Shown one piece after another: positions 49,472 to 61,400 of a stretch of DNA of 64,000 nt. The stretch is from the NCBI GenBank assembly GCA_964036665.1, contig OZ038530.1, forward strand, positions 15,633,001 to 15,697,000. The letters run 5' to 3'. Made by a program: the position numbers and the translations under genes. Position 1 is the stretch's first letter. Each line of letters starts with the position of its first letter. The stretch comes from Gordius sp. MW1 (Eukaryota; Nematomorpha; Gordioida; Gordea; Gordiidae). Below the pieces are notes generated by a model. That model searched no databases. It saw nothing but the letters and a program-made list of their open reading frames with translations, and was not told the origin of the DNA.

Positions 49472-50513
49472 ATATTACCATCATCAATTATAGCCCATAA
49501 AGTTTATTGCATATTTACACTATAGCGTTATAAACGACATATTGTTATTTACAAAATTGATAACTAGTTGGACATATTAAAAAGTTGTTAAAACAACAAT
49601 AAAAGCAGCATTATTATAGGATCAAGAACATACGGTTTAAACTTTAAATCAAGGTGCACGTATTTTTTACGATAAAAATCTTTATAATCAAATTTGTAAT
49701 CTAAATAATTACCTTCCAATTCTAACTAACTTTGCCATTAAATAGTTATTTATTTAGTCAGTATAAGTTCGTGTATATTCATTTTATATTGCACAATTAC
49801 CAGAAATATAAAAATTATAGTAAATTCGAATGCACCTCTCAAGCCATGTTTATAATATAAATATGAAAGGCAATGCATATGACAAAACAATGCATTCACA
49901 TAAAGTCTTATTAAGGTTCAAAAATTTGGGAGGTATATTATTAGTTGAAGGATGAAAAATTCTAGAAAAACTCAAGATTTAATCTATTAGGGTATCATCG
50001 AATACTCATTTGTACTTTTGAAATCGTTAGGCTAGGGCTCAAAAAATCTCGAGCCACCTTAGCTTAATTGATTACCAATTTAATTACCGCATCATGCAGG
50101 TTGAAAAACTGCGAAATTCAATCAAAACTTATTCAAAGTCTAAAGTGATAAAAATGTTATTAAATTATTCACATATCCTAAGGGCCATCATACTTAGGTA
50201 AATGAACTGTAATTGCCAAATTTTAAACTTTTTGACACTTAAGTGTTATTTTAATATCAAATATATTCCTATCATATTGATTTATATTTAATACCTTACA
50301 TGCAAATAAAAATACGCAATAATTTACTAAAATCTAATATTCTATAAAAAGTCGAGATCTCGCCGAAAAAATCTCGTATCGTCTCGTCTCGACATCAAAA
50401 TTTTTGTCTGGATCTCGGGTCAGTTTTTTTAATTCTCGTCTCGTCTCGGTTTTTAAAGGCGAGACGAGAAAAGCCCAAGAATTTTTTCGGGTTTTTTGCA
50501 TAATTATAAAATA

Positions 50514-52474
50514 TCTATATTTGTCAATTAATAAAACTTGTCTATTATATGAATCTAATTAATATAAATGAATAGTTGGTAAAATTGGAAAGAAGACTAT
50601 TGCCCGGTAATGGCGGGAGAAGTGAATGTTAAAAATCATCAAAAGGCTTATGTCCTTGGTTGAGATTGTATTTGATTTTACCATGGGATAGACTGCTCAA
50701 CTCCTGTATATTTACGCATCTTATGTGTTGCGAAAAATTCAAAAAAGAATTTGAATTATAGATGGCTCTATAAAACTTAATCTTAATTAATATGAACACT
50801 TTTTTATTTCATGCTCTAATATTTAGTTTGAAAAGGCTTAGGCAAGTAACATCTATTTGTAAAGGAATAACCAACAACAATATTAACATTTTTTTACAAT
50901 CTATAAAGAGAATAGAAAGTTGTCAAAAGGGGTCGATAGTCTATGCCTAACAGCCTTCGGGACATTTGTTTTTTATATAAGTTTCTTGGAAAACATATAT
51001 ATTTTACATCACACAAGATGCTAGGTTATCAAAAATCCGGCCCCTTGTCTACAGCACCCTTCAAAAAATTTAGTCTACTCGGAAATCAGTGAAATGTTAT
51101 GAATAAGTCTGATAAGAGGATGTCAGATTTGAGTTTATCAATAATTTAAAAATGATATTGAATAAATAAGAGTAGCGATAGTTGTTACGGTTTTTATTCT
51201 TTTTCCAAATTTAGGACCAAAACACAATTTATTATTATTAGGCATTTATAATATATGGTGTAAAATTTGAAAAACCATACTAATTTGTCTTAGGACTAGG
51301 ATGTAAGCCTATTAATTGCTCGGGAATTTACGGTTTAATAAGTATTTAATAGCTCATTGGGATGAAGATTTATTTTAACACAATATTACTTATTTGTTAA
51401 CAGAAAATTAACATTTATAATATATATATTGAATGATATTCATTAATAAATATGCAACGTATGCAAATGAGAGCCTATAACATATGAAGTTTTATGAAGA
51501 TATTTGTGAAAAAAACTGATAGAGAAAGATCTGAAAATTAAAAGTACACCGGTGTGATTTAATGATGTTAAAGGCCTTATCTCTAGGGCGAGAGATTGTA
51601 TATGAAGAAGATGTTCTTGAACTGTTGGTGAAGATATGCTGAGACCAATAGCTAAACTAGTGTGTGTATTACTGTATATCTACAATGACAAACAAAACTT
51701 AGAATATTTTAATCGAAAACAAAGAAAAAATTAGGTGCTATTTCGAAATGGTATAAATTTGGATACTGATGTGTGTTTTATACTTTTTATGAAGGCAGAT
51801 TTTAGGGCGCCCCTAAACGTAGTATGACTAAAAATGCAATGTTAGGGAAAGGGAGAACAAATGACAGCAAATAAAGTTGGGGTTTTACAGAGATGATATG
51901 GGCATTTTTAAATAACATGATAACCATATATGAAAGTATGGAATGGTGGTAAATGATAATAGGAGTTGTTCAAAGTTAGGGCAATTTAGGTAGCCAGCGG
52001 GTAAAAGCTCTTCCACTTTTTCATGTTTTAGATGGTAGATAGACTTTTCTGGGTATACGATGCTTTCTCCTATTTAAAATAACGATATATTATGAGTATG
52101 TGCAATATTAGGGGAAAACACGAGTGTTTGGGGTGCAGTAGTCAAAATATCGCCTAAAACAATCATCAACATATCCATAAATTAAATCTTCCTCAGTCAA
52201 AGTATTTGTAATAAAAGGGGCAACATTATGAATATTTTAACAAAGATAGTATAAAAAGTAATTATGGGGAGGCATATGTCACTTAAGTTCTTCTTAAACA
52301 AATTATTCCTTTGGATAATTATGAAGTAATGCTTGGACCTCAATAAAAGAAATTATACAACCTGTAAAAAATTAAAATCGAAAAACCAAAACTTGAACCC
52401 AAATTCACTAACACCACGGCACGGATATTAAAAACTCGTTAACCATAGGTTAGTTAAACCTAGTTTAATCATAC
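50514..52474. other. Spacer downstream of the known intermediate filament exons
   Basis: No gene recognised. The last coding exon and 3' UTR of the intermediate filament gene (minus strand) should lie here, because the exon at 52475-52588 ends in a good donor (GAG/GTATGA), but no tail exon could be picked with confidence. Confidence 0.4.
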
Positions 52475-55400
52475 CTCTCCGTTGTCAGAAATCAGGGAAG
52501 TCACCACATAACTTCCAGTACCAAAATCGGTGTAAGCCACAATCTCGCTTGGGGGTCTGTTTTGACCATTGCTATTTTTCGACCATACCTAAACGAAGGG
52601 ATTATGATTAATTTTAAAGCGCGTTAGTGTGTTCGCCAATTAACATATGTAATAATGTGCAGAAAAGTTTAGCCGATTATAGACAAGACTTTGAATATAA
52701 TTTTAAGATAAGATTTCTTCACCTTTCTTTTATCAACCTAGCTATTGATTTATATTTTTATACTAAGAACACTTTAAAGAATAGGAGATATTGTAAAATG
52801 TAAAACTCGTAAAACTTAATAAATAATCTTACCTTAAGATTTCTACCGGATTTCAAAACGGTGTTGTTGGGGATCGTGTACACTATATCTGAAGCGTCAT
52901 CTACCCGGCGTTTGATTTGCCATCCGCCTAAGTTTTGATCCTTTATAACAAATCAATTTTAACTCATTTTTATGTAGAGCCAGTCTATGTGACATCAATA
53001 AAGTTCTATAAGATTCTAACAATAAAGTTTTATAAGATTTTAACAACCATCTTATGTGGAAAACCTCTTTGAAAGGTTGGCTAAATAAAAATTGATAGCA
53101 AAAGGTCGTTTAATTGGCCTCATTTATATTCAAGTTCCAACAACAAGAAGGTCTATTGTTTTAAAAAGTTACTCGGGCCATTTTGATCAAATATAAAGTG
53201 TACCTTAAGGCGGGAAGTGTTTTCCAAAAGAATAAATTTTCCTTCAGGATCGATTTCGGCAAAAGCTACGTTCCCTTTGGCACTGCGTTGCACATTGGTC
53301 TTGGTAGTGCTTTCTTTCTGCACCATTCGACTACTGTAATATCGTTCTCCACCTCCGCTAGCTTTATTGACACATTTTTTCAAAATAATATATTTAAATG
53401 CATCAATTTTAAACAAGTAACTTTATATAACTAAGGTGTGGCGTAAGATTTGCATTGGAATTGTTAATACAACCACTTAATATATTAGCTGATATTGATT
53501 GCATGGTGATGAAGTGATAAAAAGAAAAAGAACGCCATTATTCATGAACGTAGCCAGGGGGAGGCAGGGAGGGGCGGCTGCCCCCTCTGAATCCAAAAAA
53601 ATGTTAAAATTTAATACAATTATGGCTAAAATATCAAAAAATGATCATTTTGCCCCTCCCTAAATCATTAATGCCCCTCTCTAATTCAAATGCTGGTACG
53701 CCCATGCCAGTGCTTCGGACCACAGGTTATCAATTTTTAAATTAACTTGCTTATGTTTTTATGTTGATGAGCGCTTTCCTTAAATTTTTAAAATGGGCTT
53801 CAACTTATTAAAAAGAGTCTACAATCATAAAATATTATTGATTATATTAATTTTAATTAAAAAATTACCGTATCGTTGTCCAGAAGATCTGCCCGACATA
53901 GAGTCAAAGTTAACTTCGTCGATGATCTGTTGAACAGCAGCCATTTTATCGGTGGCTTCACGAATCCTAAAAATAATAAATTTTCAGATAATTATTAAGT
54001 ATATTAATCAATTTTTTAATGTTTACATTAAGCTATTGCCATGCATGTGTGTACAATTTTAACGTCATAGAGCCGTTAACACAAACACTTAAAACTTATG
54101 TAAATATAAGAAACCATAAAGTTCGCTATATTGCTAGAAAGCTTATATTGGTTGTCTCAAAAATGCAAGTCCTTCTATTTGCAATTCAGCATTTTTTGCA
54201 AGCAACAATAAACTTTGCTTGCAATATAGAGAATTTTTTTAAGGGAAGCGCTAAATCAGCGATTTTTACATTTATTATTTGCAATGTAAAATTTTTGCCA
54301 CAAACACGAGTTAAGAAGCTACGTGGCCACTGTAGCTAACAATTGATACTACCTGGATTGTTCGGATATCATTGCGCTCGCAATGGCTATATCTATGGGT
54401 CTATGTATAAAGTTATACCATTTTAAATTATTTTTTGATTTTTTGATTAAGCCTGCGAACTAAGTACAAACAAAACATTATTTTTTTTTAAATTCCTATG
54501 CATCCGAATATAACCCAATAAACAAAATTTATTTGCAAATTAATTAAATAAAAAATCATAAATTATTAATAGCCCTTTTTAAAAAAATGATAAATTAGGA
54601 TGGTTCAAGGGTTACGAAACATTTAAAAGGTAGCGACATTAGTCATACCGAGAAAAAGTTTGGCTCTAAAAGTTACATTATATAATTGATGATGTCGGCA
54701 TTGAAAAGGTTTATCCTAAACTTCCTCTAGGCATATTTATAAGCGATTAAATATAATAGGCGGAGGCCAAGGTTGTTGTCGTATTTAAAAAGGCAAGGTA
54801 AAAGTATTGACTGCAACTGTGCGTTAATGATAAATTTGAGCTTATAAAAAAAACTAAAAAACACGTTAAGGTACAGAATAGTTATCAAAGAGATATAAAG
54901 TTAATATATTCCAGGACAACCTTGAATATTGGACAGGTTTATGTAGGCTCACATTACATTTGCCTTTTAATGGTCAAGCAAGTAGTTATAACAATGGCCT
55001 TGAAGTTGTAGTTTATGCAAGCTTTTTATAATAACTGCCGCTAAAGGCAAAATTATCAAATTTATAGTTTGATAATAAAAAAATAAATTATAAGCTTTTG
55101 CCTAATACAAATACTTGGACTATTGAGATAAACACCTATTATGTGTATAATTAAAATCTCAAATTTGTATGCATATCATAATACATACCCTAGAAGTGAT
55201 ATTAAAGAATTAAAGGGTCTACTTTGATCTTAATTTGTATACGTATTTATTTAAATAAATACGTATACTTAACCTTATAAAAATATATAAATAAATAATC
55301 TTCATTCAGCATACCTAGTTTCTTCCTCTTCCAACAAGCGCCTGTAAACTTGGATTTCGCGTTCCAGAGATAATTTGTGATCGAGCATCTCTCTCAATTC

Positions 55401-58400
55401 TTCCATTTGGCTTTCCAACTTGGCTCTCATCTCTTCCAACGACCTGTCCCGAGACATCAATATATCTCTATGGTGCTGGCTGTCGCTTTGGAACAATGTC
55501 TCCAACTCTTTCAATCGTTCAGACAGGTGACCATTCTATTAATTTGGAAAAAAATGTTATTTTTTATTATTGTCATGGGCGTAGTTAGGGAGGGGCAGAG
55601 AGGGGCGGCTGCTTCCCTTAAAATTAGAAATTCCTAAAAATTTAACATAATTATGATTTAAATTTTAAATGGTTTTCATTTCGCCCCTCCCTAAAGCATT
55701 ATTGACCCCCCCCCCCCCCATCTAGTTGCAATCCTATCTGGGCCCATGATTATAGTTAATTACATTCCGTAAATGTTATATTCAAGTTTCCTGTTTTATA
55801 TAAAGTTTTATTTACTTGAAAAAGTATCAATCTAATTAAGTAGCATATTCGAATCCTTTTGATTTATATAATCCTACTTTATATGAAATTAAATATAATG
55901 ATAAATATAACCTAATCAAAACCCAAAAAATCATAAGTTTAAAACTGCTGATCTTTATAGCACTTAAAAATTACAGAGCGTAAAACAACTGCAGAAGAGA
56001 AAACAGATATATTCTTTTTTTCGTTCAACATATTTTCATAGTTAAAATTTTTTGCTAGATACCTCGGTTCTAAGAGTCAAAAGCTCTTTATTCATTTCCA
56101 TAACTTTATCTCTGGCCTTTCGTGAATCCTCTTTGGCCGTCAACTCTTCTTGAGCCTTACGGTTGGTCATAGTCATCATTTCTTGAATCTATGTGAATAA
56201 TTGTGTTAATAAAAACTTGAACTTTTTACTTAAAAATAGATTTACCTTAGTTTGGTAGTAAGTGTCTGTATCGGGCCTTTGCCTGGCCATATTTTCGTAT
56301 TCAATTCTAATCTCTTTGAGTGCGTCGGATAATTCGTTGTGGAAAATATTTCTGTATTGATCGGTATCGTCTTTCAAAAATTTGTCCAACAATTCTTTTA
56401 ATTCCTGAATGCGTGAAAAAGGATTTAATTTCAATTTAGATTTCACTTTTCAAATTGATTTAAAAAATATTTAACGTTTAATTTTAAGGCCTTCATATTT
56501 ACATAAATTAATAAAATTTAGATAAAAAACTCTTTTGAGCCTTATTTAAACACTTTTAAACGATCCTCATATATAAAATACTATTAAGAAAATTGTTAAA
56601 ATCATTGATTGGAAGGTTTATACTTGTTGATGAACTTGGTTTTGGAAGTCAAGCTCGTCTTCCAAAGTTTGGATCTTAACCTCCAAATCGGCTCTAAGCA
56701 TTCTTTCTTCGTCAGTGTTCTAATAATTTTGAAATTAATTAGCAAATAATTTCAAAATAGAGTTTTTTACCATTTGAACATTGCCCAATTTCACTTGGAG
56801 TTGATGAATTTCTTTCTTGTACCTAAGCAACTCGCATTCAATCGCCTCTAATTTTTTGGTCAAGGCATCCATTTGACCCATCTTCATTGCCAATTCAACC
56901 TCAATTTGGACCAAATGGTTTTTATCAGTTTCACGCAATCTAAAAACTTCCTCATACCTTTAAACAAATTTGGAAATACATTATATATATGCAATTTATT
57001 TGAGGAATAACAAAAACTAAATTAATTTATATATTCATTTGCACGCCAAAAAATGATTGACTTAAAGTTTTACTAGGTTCGTCCTGGAGATTTTATGCTT
57101 GTCTGATCCTATTATTACACTTTTTAATGATCCAAGTATAATGGGACATTGTACAGTGACGCTTCATTAAACTCTTGAGCCGTCATTGTAAAAATGTGCA
57201 TGCAATGTCATATTCTTCCCCGACTTAATAAAAAGGGGGGACCATACTTAAATTTATTCGAGCGAAGGTAATTTAAAATGAGAACCTACACCATATTAAG
57301 TTGTAGGCATCATGGGCGTACGCAGGTTTTGAATTAGAGGGGGGCAGATTAAAAAAAAAAAAAAAAATTTTCTAAAATTTTCCTGAGAGCAAAAAAAAAA
57401 AGGTCTCGACTATTCGGAGGGGGGGGGGGGAGCCAGGGAGCCACATTAGGGTGGGGCAGAGCCTAATGAGGGTGGGGCAGAGCAAAATTAGGGGGGGGGG
57501 CAAAACAAATTTTTTTTAATTCTTGAGGGTTTTTGTATTCAAAAAAATCTTATTTTTAAAATCCCTGCCCCCCCCCCTGCGTACGCCCATGTGTAGGCTG
57601 ATATTTCATAAACTACGAACATTAACTTATGGTTTAAGTGTTAGAAATTAAGTAGACCTATGTTAGATTAAATATATTAACTTATTATAAATAATATAGA
57701 AATTAACTAAAATTAATAGATTGGACTTTTAAGCATTTAAGTTCAAAAAAATGTTTAAATTTTAATTATGTATAAGTAGAAGTTTATAGGGTATTTATAG
57801 AAAAAAATAAAAGTGGAGAGTAGTAAAGATATTTAGCAAAACTGTTTAAATTAAATTGGTAGACTATTGTAGATCACTTGGACAAATTTTAATTACCATG
57901 CAATTTATGTTCAAACCAAGTAAGATCAAAACTAATAAAAGAAGGGCGGGGGAAAAGGAAGGAGAGCGCTTATATGGTCATTAAAATTTCCCGATATGTA
58001 GTCGGGTTCGGGAAACTTATAATGACTTTGAGAATTATAATGACTTTTTGGAAAAAGGGTGGGAAGATAAAGTATTGATTTTGTAAAATTTTACCCCAAA
58101 AAAGCACCAAAAACGCGAGGTGAATGTAAATAACGGGTCGAACGTCGGCCTGCAAAACTGTTAGCGAGTTAAGAAGGGGGCTTTCACATACGACGTTCGA
58201 TCGATATAACAAATTTAGATACATTACAAATCCGATGTCAACTACCGCTAAAAGTTGGTCCAATAACGCATTAAATTTTTAAACTAACACTCTAGTAGTT
58301 ACTATCGCAGACTTATTGTAAACTTAAATATAATCAATATAATGGCTTTGAGAGTGCGATTGGGTTAAATTAAGGAAATTAAACAGCATTTGCAGTTTAC

Positions 58401-61400
58401 AGTGAGGCGCCTACAGAATTTTAAAATCTAATTTACATTTCATCGATGCCTATGCGCCTTCACTGAGGTATGTGAACTCTAGTAATTTTTTTTTGAAAAA
58501 AACGGTATTTTGTCCCATACTCCGGTGACAACTTCATATGTCGCGATTTGGAATGTTTTTTTGCAATTTTTAAGTTATAACGTGGAGTACAAACAAGGAA
58601 AATGTTTTAAGAATTTTTTTTAAAATCAATGAGTTTTATAAGGATTTTATTCCAGAGATGGGGTGGTTTTGGAAACCTAGCTTTTCCTTATTATTGGTAT
58701 ATTCAAAACATCCTATATTCTTTAAAAAGTTAGATAACTTTTGAGTAAAAGCCATTTAATAAATTTGTGGTAACTTCATGAAAATATCATTGTAAAAATT
58801 ATGAGCAAAACAGGTATTTTTAAAATCATTATTCCAAAGAGGCGGACCCGATTTCTTGAGGATTAAAAAATTATTTTAATGGAAATGATATATATTTTAG
58901 CCAGATTGTATTAATTTTTTCTTGGATCTAAGAAAGAGAAGCTGCCAATCTTTAGTAGAGCTAAGTCTTACAAAATCAGGTTAGTAGAAGACTGTCTGTC
59001 ATTGTTTAGCTGTCCTATGTCTGGTGTTATGTAAAAAAAGTGGGTGCCCTATCATCTCGCCGAATTTAATGTCCCACAGTTAAAAAATGTCCCCCAATCA
59101 ACCAATCACAAAATGTCCCGAGGTGATTCGGCGAGATGGTTTTCGGCAAGTTGACGGGCCACCAAAAAAGTGCTCTCAGTGTACTGACTGTCAGTCTCGT
59201 CTTGTGTAGGTAGTGTGTGTATTTAGCAGGAAAAAGGAAAGGGGGGGGGGGGGGGGGTGGCTAGGATTTGTAATCATATCGTCATTAAATCGGTCATCCA
59301 ACTTTAAGCAGTGTGGGTGGGTGGGGGGGGGGGGGGTGGGGGTAAAGAGTTGTGGCAAGGAAAAACGGAACATAAGGCGTCGCCTGATTAAAAGTGTGCT
59401 CAAAAAAGAGAACTCGAGGAGGGAAAATTATGTAACACCTAGGAGGCGCTCACTTTTGGCAGTAGGATGCAAAATGTGAAAAAAAATTTAATTAAAATAT
59501 AGTGCGGAAATTAGTAATGGGGTTAATGGCATTCATTTGTGCACTTTATTTTTAATAAAGATTTTAAATAAAACGTATAAAATGTGCAAATTTTGGATAT
59601 GATTTTTCAACAAAATCTTATTTTTACAAAATCACGAGCGGGGAAAAACGTCATAATTAAAACTGTACACAAATGTTTAGTATATAAAGGTACATTTTAA
59701 AGTCATTACTTTAGCTAATAAAAATGCACTAAGCTTTTATTTCAAATACAACGGTGAAATTCATTAAAGCTTTTGTTGTACGATTATTTATACAATTTCT
59801 TGACAAACTCAACTAACAAACAATGTCATGCTCATGTCTCGATCAATGTTCATTTTACAGCAATTTATGTCACAATTGTGTGAGACTAGACCATAAAAAC
59901 TGGATTCGATTTATACGGCAATGCCGTTATGACTCATTGGTATTCGTGCAGAAAAACATACAAAACGTTCAGTGAAATTATTATTGTTGCTATAGCCAAC
60001 GCAATATGGGCAGCATTTATGCATAAATTATGGGCCGAAGGAAAAAAATAAAAATCGCCTGAAGAGAAACAGTGAGAAGTATGTGTCATTGGATCCCGCG
60101 ACATTAACCATATAGTACATAATAAGGTCACATTATTTTTAATACATTGTTGTTTTTGTCCAAAAAGGTCCGGTACCTTATTATAATTTCTCGGAAAAGT
60201 GTCTGCTTCGACAAAGTCAATTTATTTTGAGCAAAAATGATAACATTTAATATACTTAAGACAATACAATTGACACAAAGCATTAAATCAGAAATTTCAA
60301 AATATTTATAAGCAAGAGTTAAAAAATCTCCTTTTCGATAAATTTTAACAGCAATTTTATAAATTTTAACCATAATAACGCAATTTTTTTTATTTCGGTG
60401 GTACCATTTTTCCGAAATTTACCCCATCTTCTAAAAAACCTTTATTTGCATTTAAACAAATATTTAAATGACAATTATAATAGAGTTATGGTTTAAATAT
60501 TAAATGCTATAGAATTTATCTTTTTAGACACCAAAATCGGTTAAAATTAATTTCGCACAAAATGCGACACAATAGTTAAAACAGTTATCCCCCCCCCCCC
60601 ACAATTTAAAACTTAATATAGACGATGAGGGAATATATAGTCATACATATTTTGGAATCGGGACATATTTTCCTTAAGGGCACAAAAATCATCCCGACAA
60701 CTTATAACTAAAATTGAGAGGTACGGGGAAACCAAAATGTTTGCCATTTCGACAACCCTTTGGGCGTGGGAACTAAAAGAAAATGAAAGTTGGAAAGGGA
60801 AGGTGATAAAAATGTATTGCATTTGACTGAGATAACATTGTATCTTAGTCAAATGCAAAAGAAACAGATTACGATAACGTTGACAGACAGACTTACAGCA
60901 AATAGGGTTTAGTTTGACTTCTATCTCAGCATAAATCGGTTAAAATAGTTAGGAGAAGTTTTATACAATTTTATAACTTATTGAATTCGCAAAACTAACT
61001 TTAATAAACTGTATTGTCAATATTGTCACAAAATTTGTAGAGAAAAAGTCATAAATTTTCAACTTAATAAATAATTCGCCTCTTTTTAAAAGATAGAATA
61101 AAAGAGTTTTTCTGAAAAAAAACTGCAAAATTATAGTAAAAAATAATATCTAAAAAATTTAGGCTCATTTAAGTCGAAATTGAGGCAAATAAAAGTAGCG
61201 GTAAGGCTTATTTTGGTGATGAACATTGCTCGATATTATGCACGCAGCGAGACTCACCCCTGTTTGACAGGTAACTGCGAGGCGAGTATATTATATGCAA
61301 AAGATCGAGGTCAAGCTTATAAAGCTGAAAGCGCGTGTTTTAATATACATCCATCAATCTATATGTAAATCAAGCCTTAAATTTGTGAGCGATAAATTGA

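Larger units (their letters stand above)
47131..50506. mobile_element. hAT-type TCTCG-family element (copy 2), expanded by nested insertions
   Basis: The same TCTCG/GTCTCG-rich ends and interior as the 1150-bp copy at 14326-15475, but 3.4 kb long. TAAAATA flanks it on both sides (47124-47130 and 50507-50513). Alignment by eye with copy 1 shows two interruptions: one of about 0.6 kb around 47540-48160 and a hAT element at 48352-49471. Shared interior landmarks include TTTAGCGxGACACGxCATCT and ATTATAGCCCATA. Confidence 0.83.

Noticed and set aside
52000-52060. Candidate last exon of the intermediate filament gene (peptides such as SFYPLAT before a stop on the minus strand)
   Set aside because: Several acceptors are possible, and none gives a recognisable intermediate filament C-terminus, so no choice is justified.
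53183-53434. Plus-strand open frame opposite the intermediate filament tail exon
   Set aside because: The antisense strand carries the lamin tail domain exon 53204-53361 with matched phases; the plus frame is a shadow.
59213-59479. Open frames on both strands through the G-runs near 59.2-59.4 kb
   Set aside because: Low-complexity poly-G/poly-C tracts keep frames open and encode Gly/Pro runs; no family features or splice partners.
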